From NCBI GenBank assembly GCA_016714495.1, contig JADKDU010000008.1:1-64000 (forward strand): a stretch of DNA of 64,000 nt. The letters are read 5' to 3'. The notes below the pieces were generated by a model. It was not told the DNA's origin and ran no database searches. It was given only the letters and a program-made list of their open reading frames with translations. Positions 42,761 to 51,390 of this stretch are shown here, piece after piece. The stretch is from Hyphomonadaceae bacterium. Lineage in GTDB: Bacteria; Pseudomonadota; Alphaproteobacteria; Caulobacterales; Hyphomonadaceae. How positions within the stretch are numbered: the first letter of the stretch is position 1; each line of letters starts with the position of its first letter. The position numbers were made by a program, and so were the translations under genes.

Positions 42761-43246
42761 ATGTCGACCATTTATCTCGATGCCGTGCTTGAGCCGCCAC
42801 GCTCGCTGACGCCGCGCGGGTTCAACCGCGTGATGCTGGGTCTTGGCGCGTTCAGTTGCCTCACCAGCCTCGCCTTTCTTGCCGCCGGCGCCTGGCCAGT
42901 CGTTGGCTTCCTGGGTATCGAGATTCTGCTGCTGTGGCTTGTTTTCCGCTTTTCCTTCCGTTCCCAGCGCGCCCGCACCTACGTCCGCGTAACGGCCGAT
43001 GCGGTCGATGTTCGCAAAGTCGATGGCTGGGGACGGGAGCGCCGGGCAAGCCTGGCCTCGCACTTTGCGCGGGTCGAGTTCGACCGGGCCGCCGATGGCC
43101 CGAACGCACTCCGGGTCGCGGCCTCGCAAAGGGCGTATGTCGTTGGTGAATTTCTCACCCCGCGGGAACGCGCGACCTTCGCTCGGCGGCTGGCGCAGGC
43201 GATCAGCGATGCCCGCAGCGAGCGCCATTCGGGAGAAACAGTATGA
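42761..43246 (+). CDS. DUF2244 membrane protein (161 aa)
   Basis: ATG 42761 (MSTIYLDAVLEPPRSLTPRG) leads to two membrane segments (LGLGAFSCLTSLAFLAAGAW and VVGFLGIEILLLWLVFRFSF) and a C-terminal cytoplasmic domain ending FLTPRERATFARRLAQAISD. This is the DUF2244 (integral membrane) layout common in alphaproteobacteria; function unknown. The stop overlaps the start of the VOC gene at 43243 by four bases, so they are translationally coupled. Confidence 0.82.
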   Translation: MSTIYLDAVLEPPRSLTPRGFNRVMLGLGAFSCLTSLAFLAAGAWPVVGFLGIEILLLWLVFRFSFRSQRARTYVRVTADAVDVRKVDGWGRERRASLASHFARVEFDRAADGPNALRVAASQRAYVVGEFLTPRERATFARRLAQAISDARSERHSGETV

Positions 43247-43710
43247 GCGTCGAATTCCTTCACGCCATGATCCGCGTCGGCGATCTCGACGCGGCCGTGA
43301 AGTTTTTCCGAGACGGGCTTGGGCTCGCCGAGGTTCGCCGCAATGATTATCCGCAGGGCAAATACACGCTTGCCTTCCTCGCCTCGCAGGACGACATCGC
43401 GCGGTCGGGCTGGAACGGTGAAGGCATATTGCCGGCCGGCCTGCCCATGGTCGAACTCACCCACAATTGGGAGGAGCACGAATACGCCGGCGGCCGCAAT
43501 TTCGGACATCTTGCCTATCGCGTCGACGACATCTACGCCGCATGCGAACGCTTTCAGAAAATAGGCGTCACCATCAACCGCCCTCCGCGCGACGGGCATA
43601 TGGCCTTCGTGCGATCGCCTGACGGCATCTCGATCGAGTTGCTGCAGAAGGGCGATGCGCTTGCGCCTGCCGAGCCCTGGACCAGCGCGAAGAACATCGG
43701 CAGCTGGTAG
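43243..43710 (+). CDS. Lactoylglutathione lyase-like VOC protein (155 aa)
   Basis: A glyoxalase I-type protein that would convert the glutathione hemithioacetal of methylglyoxal to S-lactoylglutathione. It starts FLHAMIRVGDLDAAVKFFRD (first metal His), then LPMVELTHNWEEHEYAGG (Glu), GRNFGHLAYRVDDIYAAC (His) and GISIELLQKG (Glu), giving the full H-E-H-E metal set. It is slightly longer than E. coli GloA (135) because of a C-terminal tail. It is coupled to the DUF2244 gene upstream and its stop abuts the convergent amidase gene with no gap. Confidence 0.88.
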   Translation: MSVEFLHAMIRVGDLDAAVKFFRDGLGLAEVRRNDYPQGKYTLAFLASQDDIARSGWNGEGILPAGLPMVELTHNWEEHEYAGGRNFGHLAYRVDDIYAACERFQKIGVTINRPPRDGHMAFVRSPDGISIELLQKGDALAPAEPWTSAKNIGSW

Positions 43711-45324
43711 CTATTTCCGCACTTTGACCGGCTTCACCGGCTTTGGCGGTTTCACTCGTGGCGCGGGCTTCGGCTTTACCACCTTGGCCGGCTTGACGGG
43801 CTTTTCCTTCACTGGCTTTGGCGCGGGCTTCACCTTCTGAGGTCCGCCTTTGGCCTTCAGCGTCGGCCCCGCCGTCAGCACAGTCTCAGGCGGGCGCTGA
43901 AAGCCGCCCATCTGCGCTTCAAGCGCCTCGGCGATCGCCAGCACATCCATGTCGCCGCCCTCAGGCCCGATGATCTGCACCCCGCACGGCAGTTCGCCAG
44001 GTCGGCGCGGCACAGGGATGACCACAGAGGGCAGGTGGCACACAGTCGCGAGCGCGATCCACGCATGAAACATGTGATAGGGCACAGGCTTGCCGTCGAC
44101 CTGCATCAGCCGGGTGACGGCATCGCCGCTCTCGACGTGTTCGAACGCCGTCGCAGGCGCGACAGGCGTGATGATCGCGTGCCAGCGCGAGAAGAACTCC
44201 GACATGGTGCGTTTCAGCCGCCGCCGCGCCTCGTCGGCTTTCAGCCAGTCATGGTGGGTCGCTGCGGAATAGAGCGCCCACTTGCCGAGCGAAAACGGCT
44301 CACCGCGCGCCATCAGTTTGGCGATTGGCCGCCCGGCCTCCAACGCCTTCACAAGCGGCGCCGGCATATCGCTTGCGAGGATCGGCAGCAGGAGCTGCAG
44401 ATAAAGATCGATCAGCGCATTGCCGTCCACATCCGGCTTGGCCACGAGAACTTGCGCGCCCGCCTCGGCCGCAGCCTGCGCCGCGGTCTCGACCGCATCC
44501 AGGCACGCCGCTGAAGCGGCAAACGCCTTGTCTTCGGCCCATACGCCGATGCGGCGCGCCTTGAGCCCGGCCTTGCGCGGCAGAACGGCGACTGGCTGAT
44601 CGGTCAGAACCTGGAACATCAGCCGCAGATCCGGCACGTCGCGCGCCATCGGCCCCGCTACGTTGAGATCGCGCACGGCGAGTGATCCCGGGGCTGGCGG
44701 CACATGTCCCATGATCGGCGTGCGGCCATAGGTGGGCTTCAGCGCCGCGACGCCACAGAAGTGTGCGGGCAGGCGCAGGCTTCCGCCAATGTCTGATCCC
44801 AGCTCCAGTGGCGTGATCCCTGTCGCCAGCGCCGCGGCGGCTCCGCCAGAACTGCCGCCCGGCGTCCGGCTCAGATCCCAGGGGTTCGACGTGCGGCCAT
44901 GCACGGGGTTGTACGTCTGGTTGTCGCCGGCAAGGTAGGGCGTGTTGGTCTTGCCCCAGATCAACGCGCCTGCTGCACGCAGCCGCGCCACAGCCGCAGC
45001 ATCCGCGGTTCTTGCGGGCCGTTTCGCATACTCCGGCGCGCCGGAGGTCGCCGGCATGCCTTCGACGTCGAACGTGTCCTTGATCGTGATCGGCAGACCG
45101 TGGAGCGGACCGGCTGAAATGCCGGACGCCAGCAGTCCGTCGAGTTCTTTCGCGCGCGTCCGCGCGCCCTCGATATCCGTGCGCACCACCGCGTTGATTG
45201 CTGGGTTCACGACGCCTGATCGTGCGATGTGCTCTTCCAGCAAGTCGGCCGCGCTCACCTGGCCCAGCGCAAGCTGGTCCAGCTGCGTTCGCGCAGATGA
45301 AAAGATGTGAGGCGCTTGCGTCAT
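43711..45324 (-). CDS. Amidase-signature enzyme with Lys/Pro-rich C-terminal tail (537 aa)
   Basis: An amidase of the AS superfamily with the Ser-cisSer-Lys triad: Lys in GLPITIKDTFDVEGMPATS, the cis-Ser in SRTPGGSSGGAAAALATG, and the nucleophile Ser in ELGSDIGGSLRLPAHFCGVA. It would hydrolyse small amides to acids and ammonia. The catalytic region ends about residue 485. The last 50 residues are a low-complexity tail of repeated K-P, V-K and P-A-P units (for example KPAPKPVKEKPVKP), strongly basic and not part of the family. ATG 45324 is chosen; the longer frame begins in non-conserved sequence. Confidence 0.9.
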   Translation of the reverse strand: MTQAPHIFSSARTQLDQLALGQVSAADLLEEHIARSGVVNPAINAVVRTDIEGARTRAKELDGLLASGISAGPLHGLPITIKDTFDVEGMPATSGAPEYAKRPARTADAAAVARLRAAGALIWGKTNTPYLAGDNQTYNPVHGRTSNPWDLSRTPGGSSGGAAAALATGITPLELGSDIGGSLRLPAHFCGVAALKPTYGRTPIMGHVPPAPGSLAVRDLNVAGPMARDVPDLRLMFQVLTDQPVAVLPRKAGLKARRIGVWAEDKAFAASAACLDAVETAAQAAAEAGAQVLVAKPDVDGNALIDLYLQLLLPILASDMPAPLVKALEAGRPIAKLMARGEPFSLGKWALYSAATHHDWLKADEARRRLKRTMSEFFSRWHAIITPVAPATAFEHVESGDAVTRLMQVDGKPVPYHMFHAWIALATVCHLPSVVIPVPRRPGELPCGVQIIGPEGGDMDVLAIAEALEAQMGGFQRPPETVLTAGPTLKAKGGPQKVKPAPKPVKEKPVKPAKVVKPKPAPRVKPPKPVKPVKVRK

Positions 45325-45461
45325 GGACGCGCCAGACCCCCGTTTGCCGCGTTTCCCAACGGCCGTCTCTTGTGACGGCTTCACGACATCGTCTATGCGC
45401 GCGGGGCGCCACAATCAAAGTGAAAGCCGGGAAATATTCTGTAACTACAGCGCGAGCACTT

Positions 45462-46238
45462 CTACAGGCCGAGAACATCCCGCATGGTGTAGAGACCGGG
45501 CTTCTGCTCTACCGCCCACTTCGCAGCCGTCAGCGCGCCCTTGGCGAAGATCGCCCGATCGAGCGCGCGATGGCTGATCGACAGGATTTCCTCGTCTGAG
45601 ATGAACGCCGCCGCGTGGTCGCCGATAATGCCGCCGCCGCGAATAACCGAGAAGGCAATTGATCCCTCCTTGCGCGGCCCCGTCTGCCCGTCGTACGGGG
45701 GAACACGCAGCTCGCCCAGCGGCTGTCCGCGTCCGCGCGCCGCGGCTTCGCCGATCATCAGCGCCGTGCCGGACGGCGCATCCACCTTGCGCCGGTGATG
45801 GCCTTCGGTGATTTCGATGTCCCAGTCGGCTCCAAGCCGCGCCGCGACCTGCTCCACCAGACCAATCACCAGATTTACGCCCAACGAGAAATTCCGGTCG
45901 CGTACGACGGCGATGCGTTTTGCGTGCGCGGCGACCTGTTGTTCCTGCTGCGGCGACAGGCCGGTCGTGCCGATGATAGCGGCCCTTACCTTCGTCAGTT
46001 TCAGCAGGTCCAGCGCGTCGAGCGAGGCTTGCGGTGTTGTGAAGTCGATCCAGACGTCTGCGCTTGCCGCAGCTTTCTGAGCGCTGTCGCTCAGCGTCCA
46101 GCCGCCCAGATCCGCGCCGACGCCGGGCGCGCCCGGGCGCTCGCTTCCGCCGACCACCGCAAAGCCATCACCAGCCGCCTTGGCCAAAGCCTGGCCCATG
46201 CGTCCTGCGGCCCCTGCTATCGCGATCCTGATGCTCAT
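45462..46238 (-). CDS. dapB: 4-hydroxy-tetrahydrodipicolinate reductase (258 aa)
   Basis: DapB performs the second step of the lysine/diaminopimelate branch using NAD(P)H. The nucleotide site is IRIAIAGAAGRMGQALAKAA, the catalytic and substrate loop EITEGHHRRKVDAPSGTALM carries the two His and Lys, and SVIRGGGIIGDHAAAF is the later substrate block. The length is normal. The product feeds peptidoglycan and lysine. It is monocistronic here and divergent from the lipoprotein gene at 46332. Confidence 0.96.
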   Translation of the reverse strand: MSIRIAIAGAAGRMGQALAKAAGDGFAVVGGSERPGAPGVGADLGGWTLSDSAQKAAASADVWIDFTTPQASLDALDLLKLTKVRAAIIGTTGLSPQQEQQVAAHAKRIAVVRDRNFSLGVNLVIGLVEQVAARLGADWDIEITEGHHRRKVDAPSGTALMIGEAAARGRGQPLGELRVPPYDGQTGPRKEGSIAFSVIRGGGIIGDHAAAFISDEEILSISHRALDRAIFAKGALTAAKWAVEQKPGLYTMRDVLGL

Positions 46239-46331
46239 GGGCCAGCCTTATACCGGGATTTCATGTTGAAGCGAGAGGAGGCTCAACCCGCGCGAATTGA
46301 CCCGAAGGTCTGATGAAGCGAGGTTCCGGCC

Positions 46332-46856
46332 ATGAAGCCGCTCGCGATTCTCCTGCCCGCAACCCTGTTCGCCTGCGCCCCTGCCTCGGGCCCGCAAGCG
46401 GCGAGTGTCAACGACGGCGAAGCGGCAAAGACGCCTTACGGATTTGAAGTGCAGCTGACGCTCACCCCGCGCGCGATCGAGAAGCTGACTGCTATGTCGG
46501 AGATGGTGACCATTGCCGGTATGTATTGGGGCGAACCTAGCGAAGCGGGAAAGCCGCGCGCTGACGATATCGGCCAGATCAATCTCGGCCGCGATGATAT
46601 CAACGTGCAGCCCGCAAGCCGCACCGTGCTGGTGCCTGGCGCCGCCATCGACCCCAGCGTGCTGGAAACGGATGTCGCCGGAGCGCCGCAGGTGCTGGTG
46701 AATGTCTTCACGGCTCGCATGGCGCATGAAGACAACCTGATCAATTGCGGGATCTATGAAGGTCCGATCGCGATGGCGCGGGCCAAGCCAGTCGACATCA
46801 GATGCGACCTGATTGAGCCGGCTGGGGAAGAACCGGCTTCAGCGCAGCCCACCTGA
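46332..46856 (+). CDS. Lipoprotein of unknown function (174 aa)
   Basis: The N-terminus MKPLAILLPATLFACAPASG has lipobox LFAC. The mature part is a small beta-rich domain: FEVQLTLTPRAIEKLTAMSE, VTIAGMYWGEPSEAGKPRAD and LVNVFTARMAHEDNLINCGI with one Cys, and a second Cys in VDIRCDLIEP. It is probably periplasmic. I know no family name. It ends 15 bases before the convergent dnaJ stop. Confidence 0.65.
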   Translation: MKPLAILLPATLFACAPASGPQAASVNDGEAAKTPYGFEVQLTLTPRAIEKLTAMSEMVTIAGMYWGEPSEAGKPRADDIGQINLGRDDINVQPASRTVLVPGAAIDPSVLETDVAGAPQVLVNVFTARMAHEDNLINCGIYEGPIAMARAKPVDIRCDLIEPAGEEPASAQPT

Positions 46857-46871
46857 CGGAAGGAAAGCGGC

Positions 46872-48002
46872 TTACGCCCGCGAGTCTTGTTCGAAGCGCT
46901 TCTTCACTTTCTTGAAGAAGCCCTGGCTTTCAGGGTGACATTTCTCGCTGCACTCGGACGCGAACTGCTTGAGCAACTCTTTCTGCTTCGAGGACAGATG
47001 CGTCGGCGTTTCGACGAACAATTCCACGACCATGTCGCCGTTCGCGCCGCCGCGCAGCGTCGGCATGCCCTTGCCTTTGAGGCGCATGCGTTTGCCGGTC
47101 TGGGCGCCTTCGGGGATCGACATGCGCATTTTGCCCCCGTCGATCGTCGGCATCTCGATCTCGCCGCCCAGCGCCGCGGTGCACATCGGCACGGGCGTTC
47201 GCGTAAACAGCGTCTGTCCGTCACGCTCGAAGATATCGTGCTCTTTTACCGATACGAAGATGTAGAGGTCGCCCTTCGGGCCGTTCTTCATGCCCGGCTC
47301 GCCTTCGCCGCCAAGGCGGATGCGCTGGCCGTCCTCGATGCCTGCCGGGATGGTGATCGACAGCGTGCGTTCTTTGCGGATCGCGCCACGCCCGCCGCAC
47401 TGGCGGCACGGCGTCTTGATGACATTGCCTGAACCCTGGCAGCGGCCGCAGGTCCGCTCCATGGTGAAGAAACCCTGGCTCACGCGCACGCGGCCATGGC
47501 CCTGGCACTGCGTGCAGGTTTCCGGCTGAGTGCCCGGCTCCGCGCCCGAACCATGGCAGGGCTCGCACTTCTCTGTGGCCGGCACGACGATTTCGGCCTG
47601 CTTGCCGGCAAACGCTTCTTCTAGGCTGATCTCGTAATCATAGCGCAGATCGGCGCCGCGCGCCGGCGCGCCGCGCTGCTGGCGCTGTGCGCCAAAGAAT
47701 TCGGAGAACACATCGCCGAATACATCTCGGAAGATGTCCTCGGGACGACCATGCGCGCCGCCCGGCCCGCCTGCGCCATTGAGGCCGGCCTTGCCGAAGC
47801 GGTCATAGACCGCGCGCTTCTGGGGATCGTTCAGCGTCTCATACGCTTCGGACAGTTCCTTGAACTTGCCCTCGGAGACGTTGCAGCCGGGATTGCGATC
47901 CGGGTGATATTCCATCGCCTTCTTGCGGAAGGCGGCCTTCAGGGCTTTCTCGTCAGCGTCTTTTTCGACGCCGAGGATTTCATAATAAGAGCGCTCGCTC
48001 AT
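46872..48002 (-). CDS. dnaJ: Chaperone protein DnaJ (376 aa)
   Basis: Co-chaperone that delivers clients to DnaK and stimulates its ATPase. The J domain (1-70) has MEYHPDRNPG with the HPD motif, and a Gly-rich linker follows. Four C-x-x-C-x-G-x-G zinc repeats are present: CEPCHGSG, CTQCQGHG, CGRCQGSG and CRQCGGRG. The C-terminal substrate-binding domains follow (MRMSIPEGAQTGKRMRLKGK). It is class A DnaJ with normal length. It lies downstream of dnaK (217 bases apart, same strand), with a large hairpin in the gap. Confidence 0.97.
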   Translation of the reverse strand: MSERSYYEILGVEKDADEKALKAAFRKKAMEYHPDRNPGCNVSEGKFKELSEAYETLNDPQKRAVYDRFGKAGLNGAGGPGGAHGRPEDIFRDVFGDVFSEFFGAQRQQRGAPARGADLRYDYEISLEEAFAGKQAEIVVPATEKCEPCHGSGAEPGTQPETCTQCQGHGRVRVSQGFFTMERTCGRCQGSGNVIKTPCRQCGGRGAIRKERTLSITIPAGIEDGQRIRLGGEGEPGMKNGPKGDLYIFVSVKEHDIFERDGQTLFTRTPVPMCTAALGGEIEMPTIDGGKMRMSIPEGAQTGKRMRLKGKGMPTLRGGANGDMVVELFVETPTHLSSKQKELLKQFASECSEKCHPESQGFFKKVKKRFEQDSRA

Positions 48003-48130
48003 CGTGACGACCGAACCGAAGCCATGACTCTATCCCGATCCCGTTCATCCTGCCCGGTAGCCTGAGGGTGGGAGTTTTCCCCTGGGCCAGTCGTCCTATC
48101 GCAGGTGAACCTTGATAACCGTTGAAACTA

Positions 48131-48180
48131 GATGGGCCATGACTTGTGGGGATTAAAGCCCCTCGAAGTCACGGCCCATC
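48131..48180 (-). other. Large stem-loop between dnaK and dnaJ
   Basis: GATGGGCCATGACTT (48131-48145) pairs with AAGTCACGGCCCATC (48166-48180) with one mismatch, and the interior has GGGG...CCCC. On the transcribed minus strand it folds into a 50-base hairpin with no strong T-run after it. It may attenuate transcription into dnaJ or protect the dnaK mRNA 3' end. Confidence 0.7.
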
Positions 48181-48219
48181 GGATTCATCACCTCATCTGG
48201 ACTGCTTTAAGCCCAATAA

Positions 48220-50136
48220 TCAGGCGCTTTTCTTGTCGTCTTTGACTTCTTCGAAGTCGGCATCGACCACGTCGTCGCTGCCGCCGGCCCCTGCGGCGCC
48301 CGCCGCGTCAGGGCCGCCTTCAGGCGCCTGGCCCTTGGCGTAGATTTCCTCGCCCATTTTCATGGCCGCAGCGGCCAGAGCCTGGCTCTTCTCCTTGATG
48401 GCGGCGCTGTCGTCTTTCTCGAGTGCAGCTTTCAGGTCCTTGATCGCGCCTTCGATGGCGCCTTTCACGTCCGCGCTCACAGCCGCGCCGTGTTCGGCCA
48501 GTTGCTTCTCGGTGGCATGAACCAGACCTTCGGCCTGGTTCTTCGTTTCGACCGCCTCGCGGCGCGCCTTGTCGGCGGTTGCGTTGGCTTCCGCGTCCTT
48601 CACCATCTGCTTGATCTCGTCTTCGGTGAGGCCTCCCGAAGCCTGGATGGTGATCTTCTGTTCCTTGCTCGTCGCCTTGTCGCGCGCCGAGACGTTGACG
48701 ATGCCGTTCGCGTCGATGTCGAACGTCACCTCAACCTGCGGCACGCCGCGCGGAGCAGGGGGAATGCCTTCGAGATTGAAGTTGCCGAGCAGCTTGTTGT
48801 CGGCCGCCATCTCGCGTTCGCCCTGAAGCACGCGGATTGTCACGGCCGACTGGTTGTCGTCAGCCGTCGAGAAGACTTGGCTCTTCTTCGTCGGGATCGT
48901 GGTGTTGCGGTCGATCAGGCGCGTGAACACGCCGCCGAGCGTTTCGATACCGAGCGACAGCGGGGTGACGTCCAGCAGCACGACGTCTTTCACGTCGCCC
49001 TGCAGCACGCCGCCCTGGATGGCCGCGCCAACGGCGACGACTTCATCCGGGTTGACGCCCTTGTGCGGCTCCTTGCCGAAGAAGGCCTTCACCGCTTCCT
49101 GGACTTTCGGCATGCGGGTCATGCCGCCGACGAGAACGACCTCGTCGATCTGGCTGATCGACTTGCCGGCGTCAGCGAGCGCTTTTTTGCAAGGCTCGAT
49201 CGTGCGCTTTACGAGGTCTTCAACGAGGGCCTCGAGCTTGGCGCGGGTAAGCTTCATGTTGAGGTGGACCGGGCCAGACGGGCCGGCAGTGATGTACGGC
49301 TCGGTGATGTCGACCTGTTGTACGGTCGACAATTCCTTCTTCACTTCCTCGGCCTTGGAGCGCACGCGCTGCAGCGCCATCAGGTCCTTGCGAAGATCGA
49401 CGCCGTTCTGTTTCTGGAACTCGTCGCAGATGTAGTCGACGAGGCGGTTGTCGAAATCCTCACCGCCGAGGAACGTGTCGCCATTAGTCGAGAGCACTTC
49501 GAACACGCCATCGCCAATCTCGAGGATCGAGACGTCGAACGTGCCGCCGCCCAGATCGTACACCGCGATGATCTTGCCATCGTGTTTCTTGTCGAGGCCG
49601 TAGGCGAGCGCCGCCGCCGTCGGTTCGTTGATGATGCGCAGCACATCGAGGCCCGCGATGCGTCCCGCATCCTTGGTGGCCTGGCGCTGGGCGTCGTTGA
49701 AGTAAGCCGGAACAGTGATGACGGCCTGCGTCACCTTCTCGCCGAGATAGGCCTCGGCCGTTTCCTTCATTTTGCCGAGGATGAAGGCGGAAACTTCCTG
49801 CGGCGAATAATCCTTGTCACGTCCCTTTACGTAGGCGTCGCCGTTCGGGCCTTTGACGATCTCGTAAGCGACAAGGTCCTTGTCCTTCTTCACCATCGGG
49901 TCGTCGAAATTGCGACCGATCAGGCGCTTGATGGCGGAGTAGGTGAAGCGAGGGTTCACGGTGGCTTGGCGCTTTGCGATCACCCCGACAAGGCGCTGAC
50001 CGCTGTCCTGGAAAGCCACGACGGAGGGCGTCGTTCGCGCGCCTTCCGTATTCTCGATCACCCGTGCGCTTCCGCCGTCCATGACGGCCACGCAGGAGTT
50101 GGTCGTCCCGAGGTCGATGCCGATGATCTTGGCCAT
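48220..50136 (-). CDS. dnaK: Molecular chaperone DnaK, Hsp70 (638 aa)
   Basis: ATP-dependent Hsp70. The nucleotide domain starts KIIGIDLGTTNSCVAVMDGG, with the conserved phosphate loops AVYDLGGGTFDVSILEIGDG and VLVGGMTRMPKVQEAVKAFF. The interdomain linker is DVVLLDVTPLSLGIETLGGV and the peptide-binding domain follows. The C-terminus DDVVDADFEEVKDDKKSA has the usual acidic tail. The length is standard. An RpoH-like promoter candidate lies about 90 bases upstream; no CIRCE element is visible, so HrcA may not control it directly. Confidence 0.98.
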   Translation of the reverse strand: MAKIIGIDLGTTNSCVAVMDGGSARVIENTEGARTTPSVVAFQDSGQRLVGVIAKRQATVNPRFTYSAIKRLIGRNFDDPMVKKDKDLVAYEIVKGPNGDAYVKGRDKDYSPQEVSAFILGKMKETAEAYLGEKVTQAVITVPAYFNDAQRQATKDAGRIAGLDVLRIINEPTAAALAYGLDKKHDGKIIAVYDLGGGTFDVSILEIGDGVFEVLSTNGDTFLGGEDFDNRLVDYICDEFQKQNGVDLRKDLMALQRVRSKAEEVKKELSTVQQVDITEPYITAGPSGPVHLNMKLTRAKLEALVEDLVKRTIEPCKKALADAGKSISQIDEVVLVGGMTRMPKVQEAVKAFFGKEPHKGVNPDEVVAVGAAIQGGVLQGDVKDVVLLDVTPLSLGIETLGGVFTRLIDRNTTIPTKKSQVFSTADDNQSAVTIRVLQGEREMAADNKLLGNFNLEGIPPAPRGVPQVEVTFDIDANGIVNVSARDKATSKEQKITIQASGGLTEDEIKQMVKDAEANATADKARREAVETKNQAEGLVHATEKQLAEHGAAVSADVKGAIEGAIKDLKAALEKDDSAAIKEKSQALAAAAMKMGEEIYAKGQAPEGGPDAAGAAGAGGSDDVVDADFEEVKDDKKSA

Positions 50137-50644
50137 TCTACAAACGTCCTTTCTGCGGCGGCCGCCCTCGCCCCTGGTTGGCCCGCTCTGCGGCGCCTGG
50201 CTGCGACGACCCCTATGGTCCTTGGTTCAATACAGCGCCTTGAGCCCCATCAAGAAGCTTCGGCGATGCGGCTCATATGGGATCAGGCGGGGCAGGCTCA
50301 ATAGGGCAGGCTCACCCATCCGTCGATCTGGCCCACGGTTAAGCAGAAGGCCGCGCCGCCCGGATGCGTGCAGCGCCTTCATCCGTCGGATGCAGCCCGC
50401 GTTCAAGCAGTTCCAGTCGATATTCGGCGTAAGGAAGTCGCAATTCTTGGGCAAGAGAGGCCCGACGGGAGCCTGTTTTGGCGTTGTAGGGCGCAAAAGC
50501 GTCTTCCAGGCAAGTTGTTCTGCGCGATGCACCTGCGCGCAGGCTTTCCAGAATGCCAGGCTGTTCTCGCGCTGTTCACGGTCGCCGCCGGCCTTCATTC
50601 CGCCTGCGGGTGGATCCAGGATTGGCTCGGCCGTGGAGGGACAG
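50137..50644. other. Intergenic stretch upstream of dnaK
   Basis: About 500 bases between divergent genes. It carries the candidate dnaK heat-shock promoter at 50229-50254. Frames on both strands exist but show no signal, motif or codon pattern that I would call a gene. Confidence 0.4.
50229..50254 (-). promoter_or_regulatory. Candidate RpoH (sigma-32) promoter of dnaK
   Basis: On the minus strand CTTGAT and CTGTATT are separated by 13 bases, close to the alphaproteobacterial heat-shock consensus (CTTGAA and CCCATAT-like). The start codon is about 90 bases downstream. Confidence 0.45.
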
Positions 50645-51322
50645 ATGATCTGCTTATGTCTGGGCGCGTTCGCTTTCATGCTGGCGACCGCCTGTTCTTA
50701 CGGCTCGGCTGTGGATTTGGCGCCGCTGTCCGAGCGCCTCGCCAATCCTGCCATTTCTCCGGGTGATTTTTGCGGCGTCGAGGGCGAAAAGCCCCCATTC
50801 ACCGTCGTCTCCTCGGAAGACTGCATTCCCGTCACATGGGATACTGCCACCCGGACTTACACTGTGGTTGGCGATTCCGATGACCCTGAAGACACGCTTC
50901 AGGTTTCGCCGGTCGCCCTCGGAGATGGCGTTTATCTGGCGCAGGCCATTGTCGATCCCGACGACAAAGACATCCCGGATCGCTTCCAGCTTTTCGTGCT
51001 GATCTCGGCGGGCGACGCCTTTGCGCTGCTGCCGGTGCTTGAGAATGAAGACTTCGCAGCTGTCGCGCGCAGGCATCCGGCCATCACCTTTCGGGAAGAC
51101 AGGGCCGGTCGGCCCTATATCGCCGGCGGCGATCGCCCGGCGATCAGGGCTTTCCTGCGCGAGGCGGCGGCCGAAGCCCTGAAAGTGGTTCGGAGCGAGG
51201 ACGACCCCGTTGTGGTCGGCGTGCGCGACAAGGCCGGCGCCGCAGACCACCCCGCATCCGGCGAGCAGGCGCGCGACATCGAAACGGTGCTGCAAATCGC
51301 GCGTGATTTGGGGGGCGGCTGA
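50645..51322 (+). CDS. Lipoprotein of unknown function (225 aa)
   Basis: ATG 50645 gives MICLCLGAFAFMLATACSYG, a signal peptide with lipobox ATAC. The mature protein contains FCGVEGEKPPFTVVSSEDCI with two Cys, DRFQLFVLISAGDAFALLPV and an acidic region after it. The upstream in-frame part from 50081 is not a plausible coding sequence. No family is recognised. It precedes alkB by 68 bases in the same direction. Confidence 0.65.
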   Translation: MICLCLGAFAFMLATACSYGSAVDLAPLSERLANPAISPGDFCGVEGEKPPFTVVSSEDCIPVTWDTATRTYTVVGDSDDPEDTLQVSPVALGDGVYLAQAIVDPDDKDIPDRFQLFVLISAGDAFALLPVLENEDFAAVARRHPAITFREDRAGRPYIAGGDRPAIRAFLREAAAEALKVVRSEDDPVVVGVRDKAGAADHPASGEQARDIETVLQIARDLGGG

Positions 51323-51390
51323 CGGCTTGAGACGATTATCCGTGTCGCATTCCCGGCGACGATCCAGCGCGGCAGACCTACATAAACCGC

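Noticed and set aside
48490..50304. A 604-codon open frame on the plus strand across dnaK
   Set aside because: It is the antisense shadow of a highly expressed GC-rich gene; its composition is Arg/His/Leu-rich and has no family motif.
50137..50330. CIRCE element (HrcA site) before dnaK
   Set aside because: No TTAGCACTC-N9-GAGTGCTAA-like repeat is visible; only a heat-shock promoter candidate is.
50227..50679. Minus-strand 150-codon frame upstream of dnaK
   Set aside because: It overlaps the start of the lipoprotein gene and lacks any recognisable domain; probably non-coding.
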